From Gammaproteobacteria bacterium (lineage in GTDB: Bacteria > Pseudomonadota > Gammaproteobacteria > JAJFKG01), in the NCBI GenBank assembly GCA_021156325.1, contig JAJNDI010000013.1, positions 1 to 32,813 on the forward strand: a stretch of DNA of 32,813 bases. Reading direction: 5' to 3'. Shown here piece by piece: positions 1 through 8,826 of this stretch. The position numbers were made by a program, and so were the translations under genes. The notes beneath the pieces are model-generated. The model was not told where the DNA came from and did no database searches. It saw only the letters and a list, made by a program, of their open reading frames with translations. Each line of letters starts with the position of its first letter. Position 1 is the first letter of the stretch.

Positions 1-405
1 ATTGTAACGGGTATTGCGCTGCTTTTTACCCATCTTCGCTTGCAGCATCCTTTTGTCAGTTTACTGGTAATTTTGGGCTCGTCTCTTTTGTTTTCAACAG
101 CGGGTTTTATCAATGCGGTATTTGCCAGAAAATTTGATGATATTTCTATTGTACCGACTTTTGTATTAACGCCTCTGACCTATCTTGGCGGTGTTTTTTA
201 TTCAGTTTCTTTATTATCGCCGTTTTGGTATCACCTCTCCTTGGGCAATCCGGTTTTATACATGGTCAGTGGTTTTCGCTATGGTATTTTAGGGACAAGT
301 GATCTGCATTGGGGTTTTGGTTTATCGGTGATTATCCTTTTTGTTGTTGGATCTTTGGGTTTTGCACTGTATTTATTGCGAAAAGGTATAGGACTTCGTA
401 CCTAG
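1..405 (+). CDS. ABC-2 type transport permease, YadH-like (5' truncated by window)
   Basis: The reading frame is open from base 1, so the N-terminal part of the gene lies outside the window and 134 C-terminal residues remain. Hydrophobic stretches and the segment LTPLTYLGGVFYSV followed by NPVLYMVSGFRYGILG match the C-terminal half of the E. coli YadH type of ABC-2 permeases, where this Gly-Gly-x-Phe-Tyr and Phe-Arg-Tyr-Gly pattern is typical. Such proteins form the membrane part of an exporter with a separate ATPase; an ATPase gene (YadG type) would be expected just upstream, outside the window. The substrate is unknown. The stop codon is 12 bases before asd, so the two may be co-transcribed although their functions are unrelated. 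Confidence 0.85.
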   Translation: MVTGIALLFTHLRLQHPFVSLLVILGSSLLFSTAGFINAVFARKFDDISIVPTFVLTPLTYLGGVFYSVSLLSPFWYHLSLGNPVLYMVSGFRYGILGTSDLHWGFGLSVIILFVVGSLGFALYLLRKGIGLRT

Positions 406-417
406 CTTGGAGGATGT

Positions 418-1443
418 ATGCCGCTTTCTACAGTAGATGTTGCTATTTTAGGAGCCAGCGGCGCGGTAGGCGAAGCACTGCTTAACATTTTAGCGCAGCG
501 GCATTTTCCCATAGGACAATTGTATTTATTAGCAAGCCATCGTTCCGCAGGGCAAGAGATTAAGTTTGCCGGCAAAATCTATCGGGTGCAGGACGCTGAG
601 CATTTTGATTTTTCCAAGGTGCAGTTAGCCTTTTTTTCGGCAGGCTCTAAAGCGTCTGAACATTTTGTGCCGCGAGCTGCTGCTGCTCACTGTCTTGTCA
701 TCGATAATACGTCTCAATTTCGTTATGACGATGATGTACCGTTGGTGATTTCAGAAGTAAACCCTGAAGCGATCGCAGATTATAAAAAACGCTATATCAT
801 CGCAAATCCTAATTGCTCAACCATGCAATTGCTCCCCGTCTTAAAACCTATTTATGATGCAGTGGGTATTAGTCGAATTAATGTTGCAACCTATCAATCG
901 GTTTCGGGAGCAGGAGGGCGTGCTATTGGAGAGCTTCGGCATCAAACGACAGCATCTTTAAATAATGAGCCCATTATCTCAACTGTTTTTCCAAAGCCGA
1001 TTGCTTTTAATGTAATTCCACAGATCGATCCCTTTCAAGCCAATGGCTATACCCGTGAAGAAATGAAGATGGTGTGGGAAACCCAAAAAATTTTAAATGA
1101 CCCTGAAATTAAAGTGAATGTAACAGCAGTTCGGGTTCCGGTGTTATACGGGCATTCTGAAGCTGTGCATTTGGAAACGAAGAAGAAAATTACTACTGCG
1201 AAAGTGCGTAAGTTGTTATCCAATGCGCCGGGGATTGTTTTAATGGATGATCCACAACAAGGCGTTTATCCAACGGCAGTGACAGAAGCAGCCGGCAGAG
1301 ATCCGGTTTTTGTGGGACGAGTTAGAGAAGATATTTCTCACCCATTGGGTATCGATTTGTGGATAGTGGCAGATAATATTAGAAAAGGCGCTGCTTTAAA
1401 TGCGATACAAATTGCAGAGATCGTTTTAAGGGATTATTTTTAA
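418..1443 (+). CDS. asd: Aspartate-semialdehyde dehydrogenase
   Basis: The enzyme reduces aspartyl phosphate to aspartate semialdehyde with NADPH, the branch point to lysine/diaminopimelate, threonine and methionine. The product has 341 residues. The N-terminal nucleotide-binding loop GASGAVGE is at residues 12-19. The catalytic cysteine is C133 in NPNCST, SGAGG follows at 163-167, and the presumed active-site histidine is H246 in GHSEAVHLE. Because the cysteine is present this looks like an active Asd, not an inactive Usg-type homologue. The start ATG has a strong GGAGG ribosome-binding site. In many gammaproteobacteria asd sits beside fimV and truA; here those genes are about 28 kb away at the other end of the window. 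Confidence 0.96.
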   Translation: MPLSTVDVAILGASGAVGEALLNILAQRHFPIGQLYLLASHRSAGQEIKFAGKIYRVQDAEHFDFSKVQLAFFSAGSKASEHFVPRAAAAHCLVIDNTSQFRYDDDVPLVISEVNPEAIADYKKRYIIANPNCSTMQLLPVLKPIYDAVGISRINVATYQSVSGAGGRAIGELRHQTTASLNNEPIISTVFPKPIAFNVIPQIDPFQANGYTREEMKMVWETQKILNDPEIKVNVTAVRVPVLYGHSEAVHLETKKKITTAKVRKLLSNAPGIVLMDDPQQGVYPTAVTEAAGRDPVFVGRVREDISHPLGIDLWIVADNIRKGAALNAIQIAEIVLRDYF

Positions 1444-1471
1444 TAAGCGCTGCTTGTATAAATAGGTTCAA

Positions 1472-1495
1472 TATTATTGCTGCGCAGCAATAATA
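1472..1495. terminator. Palindromic terminator between convergent asd and amrS
   Basis: The 24 bases form a perfect palindrome centred on TGCGCA at 1481-1486, able to fold as a hairpin with a short T run (1497-1500) on the plus strand. It lies 28 bases after the asd stop and 9 bases after the convergent amrS stop, so it could end transcription from both sides. The T tract is short, so termination strength is uncertain. Confidence 0.55.
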
Positions 1496-1504
1496 ATTTT
1501 GCTC

Positions 1505-2602
1505 TCAACCCAAAAAATCCTTTAATCTGACGGGAACCCGTTTTCTGCCCCAATTGCCGGCACCGCCTGAAAAGACGCCGTGACATTTGGTATTACAAAA
1601 GAGACAATGCCCATCGTTAGTTAAATGATATTCGCTGATTTCATGCCAATCGCGCACAATGAGAGCTTTGTGGCAGTGATGGCAATAAGTCGTTCCCCCC
1701 TCAGAATCGTGAATATTGCCCGTATAAACATACTGTAAACCCTTGTCCTGGGCTATTTTTCGGGCTCGAAAGAGGGTGGCTGGCGGAGTAGGCGGTTTGT
1801 CCATCATCTTCCAATCCGGATGAAATGCCGTAAAGTGCAGCGGTACAAAAGGGCCGATGTTTTTTAAAATCCACTCTGACATTTTTTCAATTTCTTCAGC
1901 ACTGTCATTTTCACCGGGGATCAAAAGAGTGGTTAATTCAAACCACACATCGGTTTCCTGTTTTAAATAACAAATAGTGTCTAATACATCTTGCAGATGA
2001 GAGCCTGTGAGCTTGTGGTAAAAATCCTCTGAAAAAGCCTTTAGATCAACATTGGCCGCATCCATGTAGCGGTAAAATTCAGATCTAGGCTCCGGGTTAA
2101 TATAACCTGCCGTAACAGCAACGGTTTGAATATCATATTGATGACAGGCTTTGGCGACATCTATGGCATATTCCATGAAAATCACCGGATCGTTATACGT
2201 AAAGGCCACACTTTTGCAGCCTAATTGATGAGCGGCAATGGCAATATTTTCTGGCATAGCACTGTCAGCTAATTTGTCGATATCACGTGATTTAGAGATA
2301 TCCCAGTTCTGGCAAAATTTGCAGGCTAAATTACAGCCTGCCGTTCCAAAAGATAAGCTGGGGGTTCCCGGCAAAAAATGATTAAGGGGTTTTTTCTCAA
2401 TGGGATCGATACAATATCCGCTAGAGCGCCCATAAGTGGTTAATACGATTTGATTGTCCTGATTAGCTCTGACAAAACACAAGCCTCGCTGCCCATCGTG
2501 TAATTTGCAATTTCGGGGACAGACATCACACTGAATGCGCCCATCGGGCAATGCATGCCAATAGTGCGTAGGAAAGGTGTCTGGTGGTTGTCGGTGATCC
2601 AT
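1505..2602 (-). CDS. amrS: AmmeMemoRadiSam system radical SAM enzyme
   Basis: This is a 365-residue radical S-adenosylmethionine enzyme. The iron-sulfur cluster motif is C90-x3-C94-x2-C97 in AGCNLACKFCQNW. A further N-terminal cysteine group (C25, C28, C32, C42) and a C-terminal cysteine/histidine-rich tail (CHHCH and CLFCNTKCHG) are usual for the AmmeMemoRadiSam family and suggest extra metal sites. The reaction is not established to my knowledge. The gene is divergent from the fused Memo-AMMECR1 gene at 2730, the standard partner set. An in-frame ATG at 2620 lies inside a hairpin repeat; the ATG at 2602 has GGGGGA six bases upstream and is preferred. The ribosome-binding bases come from the repeat at 2607-2658. 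Confidence 0.93.
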   Translation of the reverse strand: MDHRQPPDTFPTHYWHALPDGRIQCDVCPRNCKLHDGQRGLCFVRANQDNQIVLTTYGRSSGYCIDPIEKKPLNHFLPGTPSLSFGTAGCNLACKFCQNWDISKSRDIDKLADSAMPENIAIAAHQLGCKSVAFTYNDPVIFMEYAIDVAKACHQYDIQTVAVTAGYINPEPRSEFYRYMDAANVDLKAFSEDFYHKLTGSHLQDVLDTICYLKQETDVWFELTTLLIPGENDSAEEIEKMSEWILKNIGPFVPLHFTAFHPDWKMMDKPPTPPATLFRARKIAQDKGLQYVYTGNIHDSEGGTTYCHHCHKALIVRDWHEISEYHLTNDGHCLFCNTKCHGVFSGGAGNWGRKRVPVRLKDFLG

Positions 2603-2606
2603 GAGA

Positions 2607-2658
2607 AATCCCCCCGACATACGCTTTGCGTATGTCGACCCCCTTTTTCAAAGGGGGT
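2607..2658. repeat. Twin-hairpin palindromic repeat at the amrS start
   Basis: Two adjacent perfect hairpins are visible. The first pairs CGACATACGC (2615-2624) with GCGTATGTCG (2628-2637) around a three-base loop. The second pairs ACCCCCTTT (2638-2646) with AAAGGGGGT (2650-2658). C-rich and G-rich runs border both. The layout resembles dispersed palindromic repeats built from CCCCCTTT/AAAGGGGG units found in many bacterial genomes; only one copy is in this window. Read on the minus strand the repeat ends in GGGGGATTT just before the amrS start codon. Confidence 0.7.
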
Positions 2659-2729
2659 AAAATGGTCTAAGCTATATTTAAACATTATAACGGATTTTGA
2701 TAAATTCACAGGATAGGGCGCAAGGTAAT

Positions 2730-4088
2730 ATGGAAAAAATACGCCACGCTGCAGTATCAGGCCAATTTTATCCGGCTGATCCCCGAGCTTTAAAAAAAAT
2801 GGTCAATGAATGTCTCAACAAAACCTTATCGCACGCTAAAACACCGAAAATCTTACCCAAAGCGATTATTGCTCCTCATGCAGGTTTTATTTATTCCGGT
2901 GACATTGCGGCAAATGCTTATGCTTATTTATCTGCCTTAAAAAAACAGATTAAAAAAGTGGTTTTATTGGGCCCCGCGCACACCGTTGCTTTACATGGAA
3001 TCGCTGCAAGCAGTGCAAGTCATTATGAAACCCCTTTGGGAAAAGTCGCCGTTGATGCCAATTTACAGCAGAAAGCCCTGGCTCTGCCGCAAGTCCAGAT
3101 AATAGATGATGCCCACGCCCGTGAACACAGTTTGGAAGTGCAATTACCTTTTTTGCAGGTATTATTAGAAGGTTTTACTTTTATACCGTTGGTAGTCGGC
3201 AATGCGATGCCGGATAAAGTGGCTGAAGTCTTGGAAAAGCTCTGGGGCGGCGATGAAACTTTGGTAGTCATCAGTTCTGACTTAAGCCATTATCATCCGT
3301 ATGAAATAGCCATAAATAAAGATAAACAGACTAGTGAGGCTATTCTTGAAATGCGTTATCAGGATATAGCCTTTGATTCAGCTTGCGGGCGTAATCCTAT
3401 TAAAGGCTTATTGTATTTAGCGCAGCAAAAAGGCTTGGAAGGATGTGTGCTGGATTTACGCAATTCTGGAGATACGGCAAGTGATAAATCACGAGTAGTG
3501 GGTTATGGCGCTTATCATTTCTTTCCTTTACAGCATTATCAAACAGCTTATGGAAAAGCGCTCTTGCAATTGGCAAGAAAAGCGATTGATTTTACTTTTA
3601 AAGAAAAGCAAATGCCTCATGTTCAATTAAGCAGCGTGCCGGCTATTTTACAAAAACCCAAAGCCACTTTTGTGACGATTACTATTAATAATCAATTACG
3701 CGGTTGTATTGGATCACTTCAAGCCGTGCGTCCCTTGGCTGAAGATATTGTCCATAATGCCTTTCATGCGGCATTTCATGATCCGCGTTTTACCCCTTTA
3801 ACGCCGGCAGAGTGGGAAAAAGCTGGACTTTCTATTTCTATTTTAAGCGACCCTATCCCTATTGATTGTCAAGATGAAGCATCCCTTCTCAACGCCTTAA
3901 AGCCTGAAGTGGATGGATTGATTCTACAATGCAGTGACCATCAGGCTACTTTCCTGCCTTCTGTATGGGAAGCTTTGCCCGATCCCAAAGTGTTTCTATC
4001 CCGTTTAAAACAAAAAGCGGGTTTAGCCCCGGATTTTTGGTCAAAAGAGATGAAGGCCTTACGTTACACGGCAGAAATAATTAAATAA
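2730..4088 (+). CDS. amrB: Fused AmmeMemoRadiSam proteins B (Memo) and A (AMMECR1)
   Basis: The 452-residue product joins two domains. Residues 1 to about 265 are a Memo/dioxygenase-like domain with AVSGQFYPADP near the N-terminus, APHAGF (H50), GPAH (H84), SSDLSHYHP (H187) and ACGRNPI (C219), which match the conserved putative metal site of the family. Residues about 275-450 are an AMMECR1 domain with the hallmark LRGCIGSL at 323-330. In many genomes these are separate genes (amrB and amrA). Together with amrS at 1505-2602 they form the AmmeMemoRadiSam set, whose biochemical role is still unclear. The frame is open a little upstream with a TTG, but ATG 2730 has AAGG four bases before it. The 3' end overlaps convergent coaX by 8 bases. 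Confidence 0.93.
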   Translation: MEKIRHAAVSGQFYPADPRALKKMVNECLNKTLSHAKTPKILPKAIIAPHAGFIYSGDIAANAYAYLSALKKQIKKVVLLGPAHTVALHGIAASSASHYETPLGKVAVDANLQQKALALPQVQIIDDAHAREHSLEVQLPFLQVLLEGFTFIPLVVGNAMPDKVAEVLEKLWGGDETLVVISSDLSHYHPYEIAINKDKQTSEAILEMRYQDIAFDSACGRNPIKGLLYLAQQKGLEGCVLDLRNSGDTASDKSRVVGYGAYHFFPLQHYQTAYGKALLQLARKAIDFTFKEKQMPHVQLSSVPAILQKPKATFVTITINNQLRGCIGSLQAVRPLAEDIVHNAFHAAFHDPRFTPLTPAEWEKAGLSISILSDPIPIDCQDEASLLNALKPEVDGLILQCSDHQATFLPSVWEALPDPKVFLSRLKQKAGLAPDFWSKEMKALRYTAEIIK

Positions 4089-4857
4089 GCCCATTTTTGC
4101 AGGCTACTTGATAAAGCCCATGAAGTACCAAATCAGGCAATAACACGTCAAACAAACGGGCTTCTTTAAAAAGATAGGCAAAACCGCCGGTGCCAAGCGT
4201 GACAGGTTCGGAATCAGAAAAAGCTTCTTCGGTGATACGGGTAATAATTTCTTTGATAGCGCCCAATTGCCCAAAGTATAAACCTGATTGTATGTTAGTT
4301 TGCGTACATTTACCCAGCGCTTTGTCCATTTGTATAATATCAACATTCGGTAATTGATTGGTGTGTTGACACAAGGCATTGCCGGCAGTTTTAAGCCCCG
4401 GCATGATAGTGCCGCCTAAAAAAGCACATTCTTTTGAAATCACAGAAACGGTTGTTGCCGTACCAAAGTCCACTAACAAAATATTGCGATTGGGAAATTG
4501 ATGGGTTGCGGCAACGGTGGTGGCAATCCTGTCAGCGCCCACTTCCAGTGGGTTTTTTACCAATAGCTTGACACCCGTTTTAATACCGGCTTTCAAATGC
4601 AGGGGGGCAATGCTGAAATATTTAATACAAGCGCTGGTGATAGAATAATCCATAGCCGGTACTACAGAGCATAAGACGATAGCCTTGATAGCATTGGTGT
4701 CAATATGGTTTTCTCGCAGAACCTGTTTGAAAAATAAGCCTAATTGGTCAGAGGTATTGGTAGCGCTGGTAGGGTAGCGGAAACGAAAAATCAATTCTTT
4801 ATTATCAAAAACCCCGCCAAAAAGGTGGGAGTTGCCTAAGTCGAGACAGAGTATCAT
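4081..4857 (-). CDS. coaX: Type III pantothenate kinase
   Basis: CoaX phosphorylates pantothenate in the first step of coenzyme A synthesis. The product has 258 residues, the normal length. It shows the ASKHA-fold phosphate-binding motif DLGNS at 6-10, GADRI at 107-111 with the presumed catalytic D109, DFGTATT at 130-136 (D130 is the expected monovalent-cation ligand), and GGTIMPGL at 148-155. A frame-extending ATG lies 27 bases upstream, but ATG 4857 has GAGGAG about seven bases before it, so the shorter start is chosen. Type III enzymes are typically insensitive to CoA feedback. The gene is convergent with and overlaps the end of the Memo-AMMECR1 gene and is divergent from ttcA. Confidence 0.94.
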   Translation of the reverse strand: MILCLDLGNSHLFGGVFDNKELIFRFRYPTSATNTSDQLGLFFKQVLRENHIDTNAIKAIVLCSVVPAMDYSITSACIKYFSIAPLHLKAGIKTGVKLLVKNPLEVGADRIATTVAATHQFPNRNILLVDFGTATTVSVISKECAFLGGTIMPGLKTAGNALCQHTNQLPNVDIIQMDKALGKCTQTNIQSGLYFGQLGAIKEIITRITEEAFSDSEPVTLGTGGFAYLFKEARLFDVLLPDLVLHGLYQVACKNGLI

Positions 4858-4942
4858 GTTTTTCTCCTCGGTATCCGTCTTCATCCAGATCGAATCCTAT
4901 CGCGCAAAAAGTATAGGTTCATCGCCCTCTGAATACAAGTTT

Positions 4943-4971
4943 TTGACAAGGGTGATTTTTGCCCATAAAAT
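4943..4971 (+). promoter_or_regulatory. Predicted sigma-70 promoter of ttcA
   Basis: A consensus -35 box TTGACA (4943-4948) is followed after 17 bases by TAAAAT (4966-4971, 5 of 6 to consensus). It points at ttcA, whose ATG is 30 bases downstream of the -10 box, and lies in the divergent coaX/ttcA gap. Confidence 0.65.
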
Positions 4972-5001
4972 GGACTAATTTGTTATTGTCTGGGAACTAT
5001 A

Positions 5002-5850
5002 ATGCTAAGCACTGAAACCATTACAACGCCTGCTCCTGTTCTGGCACGCCTTGAAAAGAAATTATTACATTATACGGGTAAAGCTATTGCGGATTACCAT
5101 ATGATAAAAACAGGTGACAGGGTAATGCTTTGTTTATCAGGGGGTAAAGATTCTTTCACAATGGTGACGTTGCTCCACATCTTACAAAAACGTACCCGCC
5201 ATAAGTTTGAGTTGTTTGTCTTCGTATTAGATCAGTCCCAACCTGGCTGGGATGACAGCGCTTTGCGGGAATGGTTAGACATACGTCATATTGCTTATGA
5301 AGTATTAAAGCGAGATACCTATTCCATTGTCAAAGAAAAAGTACCGGAAGGGGCAACCTATTGCTCCTTGTGTTCCCGCTTGCGCCGCGGAAACATTTAC
5401 CGTTATGCCAAAGAAAATGGATTTAACAAAATTGCATTAGGGCATCATCGCGATGACTTGATCAATAGCCTTTTAATGTCACTCTTTTATCGCGGCGAAG
5501 TGGCTTCTATGCCGCCCAAACTACAATCCGATAGCAAAGAACATATTGTCATAAGGCCCTTAATTTATTGCCAGGAAAAAGATATTCAATCTTTTGCAGA
5601 AAAAATGGCATTTCCCATTATTCCGTGTAATTTATGCGGTAGTCAGGAAAACCTCATGAGAAAACGGATAAAGCGGCTTTTGAGTGAGTTAGCGGCTGAA
5701 AATCCTAAAATTCCCAGCAATCTATTACATGCATTGAAAAGTGTACGTCCCAGTCAATTGATGGATAAAGAGCTGTGGGATTTTGATAATTTTAGTAATA
5801 TAAACCGCCCCTCCGGTCATCAGGAAAAAGAAGATCAATCTGATTTTTGA
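5002..5850 (+). CDS. ttcA: tRNA 2-thiocytidine(32) synthetase TtcA
   Basis: TtcA inserts sulfur at cytidine 32 of certain tRNAs, using ATP to activate the base and an iron-sulfur cluster. The 282-residue product has the ATP-pyrophosphatase loop LSGGKDS at 45-51, the CxxC pair C121/C124 in [16 protein letters not shown] at 147-152 and the second CxxC motif in PCNLCGSQ (C209, C212), which together give the cluster ligands of this family. Length and motif order are normal. A strong promoter lies at 4943-4971. The final 16 bases overlap the convergent DUF2062 gene. ttcA is independent of its neighbours by orientation. Confidence 0.96.
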   Translation: MLSTETITTPAPVLARLEKKLLHYTGKAIADYHMIKTGDRVMLCLSGGKDSFTMVTLLHILQKRTRHKFELFVFVLDQSQPGWDDSALREWLDIRHIAYEVLKRDTYSIVKEKVPEGATYCSLCSRLRRGNIYRYAKENGFNKIALGHHRDDLINSLLMSLFYRGEVASMPPKLQSDSKEHIVIRPLIYCQEKDIQSFAEKMAFPIIPCNLCGSQENLMRKRIKRLLSELAAENPKIPSNLLHALKSVRPSQLMDKELWDFDNFSNINRPSGHQEKEDQSDF

Positions 5851-6365
5851 CTTTTTCTGAGACAAGATCGCCGATTCCACTGATGAATAATCCATAAGCG
5901 CCACAACACGTGGGTAGCGTAATATCCGATAAACCCAGTCAAGAGTCCTAAAACCAGACAGCCTATCAAGATAGGATACCAAAGCTGCTCCAATTGACTT
6001 ACAAGCCACTGCAGGCTGAATTCAGGATGAAATTCTACGCGGGGTAGTTGCAATAAAAATTGACCCGTCCTGTAAGCGGCGTATAACATCGGTGACATAG
6101 TGATCGGATTGGATATCCACACCAACAGTACCGATAGGGGCAAATTGGCATACAAGAAAATAGCGAGCGCTGCAGCAACGACCATTTGAAAAGGCATGGG
6201 TAAAAAGCAGGTGAATAAACCGATAGCGACTGCCCGCGCAATTGATTGCCGGTTGATATGCCACAAGTTTTTGCTGTGCAGACGTTTGCCAAAAATACGT
6301 AAATTTTTATGTCTTTTCAATATCCCGGGCTCGGGTAATAAACGTTTTAATTGTTTTCGCAGCAC
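5835..6365 (-). CDS. DUF2062 family membrane protein
   Basis: The 176-residue product has a basic N-terminus, then a hydrophobic double span at about residues 44-92 containing [16 protein letters not shown] and the WISNPIT segment, and a C-terminal span at about 128-152. That pattern (a hairpin with G-x-F...P-x-P-F-Q and N-P-x-T) is characteristic of DUF2062 proteins, which are widespread inner-membrane proteins of unknown role. The chosen start is GTG 6365, with AGAGGGG six bases before it. The gene is convergent with ttcA (16-base overlap) and divergent from comEC. No function is claimed. Confidence 0.88.
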   Translation of the reverse strand: MLRKQLKRLLPEPGILKRHKNLRIFGKRLHSKNLWHINRQSIARAVAIGLFTCFLPMPFQMVVAAALAIFLYANLPLSVLLVWISNPITMSPMLYAAYRTGQFLLQLPRVEFHPEFSLQWLVSQLEQLWYPILIGCLVLGLLTGFIGYYATHVLWRLWIIHQWNRRSCLRKSQKSD

Positions 6366-6391
6366 ACAGATCCCCTCTGTATTGTATGATC

Positions 6392-6420
6392 TTGATATCC
6401 TAGCAAAATAAAATTAACAT
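6392..6420 (+). promoter_or_regulatory. Possible promoter upstream of comEC
   Basis: TTGATA (6392-6397, 5 of 6) and TAACAT (6415-6420, 4 of 6) are separated by 17 bases and face comEC, whose ATG is at 6459. It would start transcription of the long comEC-to-purF run. The -10 match is modest. Confidence 0.38.
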
Positions 6421-6458
6421 AGCCCCTATTATAAATCCATCATTTCAGTATAACAGAG

Positions 6459-8786
6459 ATGTTCACTAACGGATTGGCGTTTCTATTAGGCGCTAGCCTC
6501 ACGGGTTATTGGCAAAACCTGCCGGCTTATCCCTGGCTCTTGGGCACAGGAGGGGCAGGATTATTATTGCTGTCTCTCGGGGTCATAGGGCATAAACCCG
6601 TCTTGAACTGCTTGGCTTGTCTTATGGTGGGATGGGCGTGGTTATTTATCAATGTCTATCCTGTGATGCAATCTCCCTTACCTGACGCATGGCTGGGTAA
6701 GACAGTGATCGTGACAGGAAAAATAGACAGTGTTCCTCTGGAATTGCCCGAGCAAGCACGATTTATTTTTTTAATGGATTCAATCCATCTTAAATCTCCA
6801 CAAAAAACAATTCATTTAAAAAAGCGTCTGTTATTGAATTGGTATTTTCCTGCTGAGCATATTAAATTGGAATATGGCACCCACTGGCAATTAGCAGTGC
6901 GATTAAAACCCGGCAGGGGAAGTGCCAATCCAGGTAGTGTCGATTTTGAAAAAACGTTAATCACGAAACATAGTCGTTATGTAGGATATGTAGTCAATAT
7001 TCAGGATAACCACAGGCTTTCTATTGTTAATCCTTTTACAAAGCTCATTCATTGGCGGCAAAACCTGGCTGAACGAATTAAAGAAACGTTAACAAATTCC
7101 CAAAGCAGCGCTTTATTGTTAGCGATGTTGATAGGAGAACGCGCTCAGTTAAGTCCTGAAACATGGAAAGTCTTACAAGCCACAGGAACGAGCCATTTAA
7201 TGGCAATTTCAGGGCTGCATGTGGGCATGGTAGCTGCTTTTATGGGATTTATTATCTCGCATTTATGGCGTTTCAGTGCAAGAGCCTGTTTGATGATTCC
7301 AGCGCCAATAGCAGGCTGGATAGCGGCTTTATTATTAGCAGGCTTATACAGTCTATTTTCTGGTTTTGCGCTTCCCACCCAACGGGCGATGATCATGCTC
7401 CTGGTAATGGTGTTAGGCATTATTTCTCGCCGGCGTTTTATGACAGCGCAGGCTTTATCATTAGCATTGTGGTGTTTATTATTATGGGATCCGCTCACTG
7501 TATTGACGACAGGGTTTTGGTTATCGTTTGGCGCAGTCGCAGCTATTATGTACGGTACGGCTTATCGGAAGCCCGTTTCTTTTTATTGGCGTGTTATTCG
7601 AACCCAATGGGCAGTGACCCTGCTCTTGGCGCCATTAACATTGTGGTTTTTTTCACAAGTTTCTCTGATTGGTTTGCTTGCCAACAGTATTGCTATTCCG
7701 TGGGTGGGATTTATCGTCTTACCCCTGGCTTTTATAGGATTGGGACTCTTAAGCATTTTACCGGGTATAGGGGAATCGTGTCTTTATTTAAGCAGGGCAT
7801 TGCTGGAAACCCTTTTTGAGGGGTTAACGTGGTTAAGCCATCTGAATGGAGCACAGTGGTTTCATCCGCTTACTACGGTGGTTGTATTAATCACTGCCAT
7901 CATCGGGATGATGATTCTCTTAGCCCCCCGCGGTTTTCCATTACGCTTTGTAGGGATTTTTTTCTGTTTCCCCGTTTTTTATTTGCCCTTTTCTACGCCG
8001 CCGCCTTATGGATTGATGGAATTAACGTTATTAGACGTAGGACAGGGCTTAGCCAGCGTTATTCGAACTCAGCATCATGTCTTGGTGTATGATACCGGTC
8101 CTCGTTATAGTCCCGTTAATGATGCGGCCAACAGTATCGTGATCCCTTTTCTTCGGCATCATGGGTTAAATCATATTTCCCGTATAATGATAAGCCACAG
8201 CGATATGGATCACAGCGGCGGATTGGAAAGTCTTGTGCAAGCGCTGCCAATAGGAGATATTTTCAGCAGCGACCCTGCTCAATTAAAAACAAGTTCTAAC
8301 CCTTGTTATGCGGGTGAAGCCTGGATGTGGGACGGGGTGTATTTTGAAATATTATCTCCTGATAAATCTTCGCTGATTGCAAAATCACGGCATGATAATG
8401 ATAACTCTTGTGTTTTAAAAGTGAGTTCAAAAGCCGGATCAATCTTGTTAACTGGCGATATTGAAAAGAATAGGGAATGGTATTTAGTGCAAACGATACC
8501 TGATAAATTAAAAAGCGATGTATTGATTGTGCCGCATCATGGCAGTCAAACGTCTTCAACGGCCGCTTTTATTGAAGCTGTTTCGCCAACAATAGCTTTG
8601 TTTTCGGCAGGGTATCGTAACCGCTTTGGCTTTCCTAAATCCAAAGTGCTTGCAAGGTATCAGGATAGGGGTATCGATACTTATTTAAGTTATGATTGCG
8701 GAGCATTGCGTTTGCGTTTTGAAGAGGACGGCACGATAGCGCCTCAGTGTTTTCGGGCGCTCAATCGCCGATTTTGGACACACTAG
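6459..8786 (+). CDS. comEC: DNA internalization protein ComEC/Rec2
   Basis: ComEC is the inner-membrane channel that takes transforming single-stranded DNA into the cytoplasm. The 775-residue product has the expected three parts: an N-terminal membrane/OB-like region (about 1-190), the polytopic Competence domain (about 215-510) with the conserved LMAISGLHVGM at 247-257, and a C-terminal metallo-beta-lactamase-like domain from about 520. The latter contains LLDVGQG at 524-530, HSDMDH at 580-585, LTGDIE and VPHHGS, so its metal-binding residues look intact. The place directly before msbA-lpxK matches the E. coli ycaI-msbA-lpxK order. Intact length and motifs suggest the host keeps at least this part of natural competence. 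Confidence 0.96.
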   Translation: MFTNGLAFLLGASLTGYWQNLPAYPWLLGTGGAGLLLLSLGVIGHKPVLNCLACLMVGWAWLFINVYPVMQSPLPDAWLGKTVIVTGKIDSVPLELPEQARFIFLMDSIHLKSPQKTIHLKKRLLLNWYFPAEHIKLEYGTHWQLAVRLKPGRGSANPGSVDFEKTLITKHSRYVGYVVNIQDNHRLSIVNPFTKLIHWRQNLAERIKETLTNSQSSALLLAMLIGERAQLSPETWKVLQATGTSHLMAISGLHVGMVAAFMGFIISHLWRFSARACLMIPAPIAGWIAALLLAGLYSLFSGFALPTQRAMIMLLVMVLGIISRRRFMTAQALSLALWCLLLWDPLTVLTTGFWLSFGAVAAIMYGTAYRKPVSFYWRVIRTQWAVTLLLAPLTLWFFSQVSLIGLLANSIAIPWVGFIVLPLAFIGLGLLSILPGIGESCLYLSRALLETLFEGLTWLSHLNGAQWFHPLTTVVVLITAIIGMMILLAPRGFPLRFVGIFFCFPVFYLPFSTPPPYGLMELTLLDVGQGLASVIRTQHHVLVYDTGPRYSPVNDAANSIVIPFLRHHGLNHISRIMISHSDMDHSGGLESLVQALPIGDIFSSDPAQLKTSSNPCYAGEAWMWDGVYFEILSPDKSSLIAKSRHDNDNSCVLKVSSKAGSILLTGDIEKNREWYLVQTIPDKLKSDVLIVPHHGSQTSSTAAFIEAVSPTIALFSAGYRNRFGFPKSKVLARYQDRGIDTYLSYDCGALRLRFEEDGTIAPQCFRALNRRFWTH

Positions 8787-8826
8787 AGCATATTCCCTCT
8801 AGTATCCACTGGCTGCTTATTTTACA

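Noticed and set aside
2440-2709. A minus-strand frame overlapping the amrS start
   Set aside because: Half of it is the amrS 5' region in the wrong frame, and the remainder translates the hairpin repeat.
7163-7819. A 218-codon frame in +2 relative to comEC
   Set aside because: It lies wholly inside comEC, whose frame has clear motifs on both sides. The alternative frame has low-complexity content and no start signal.
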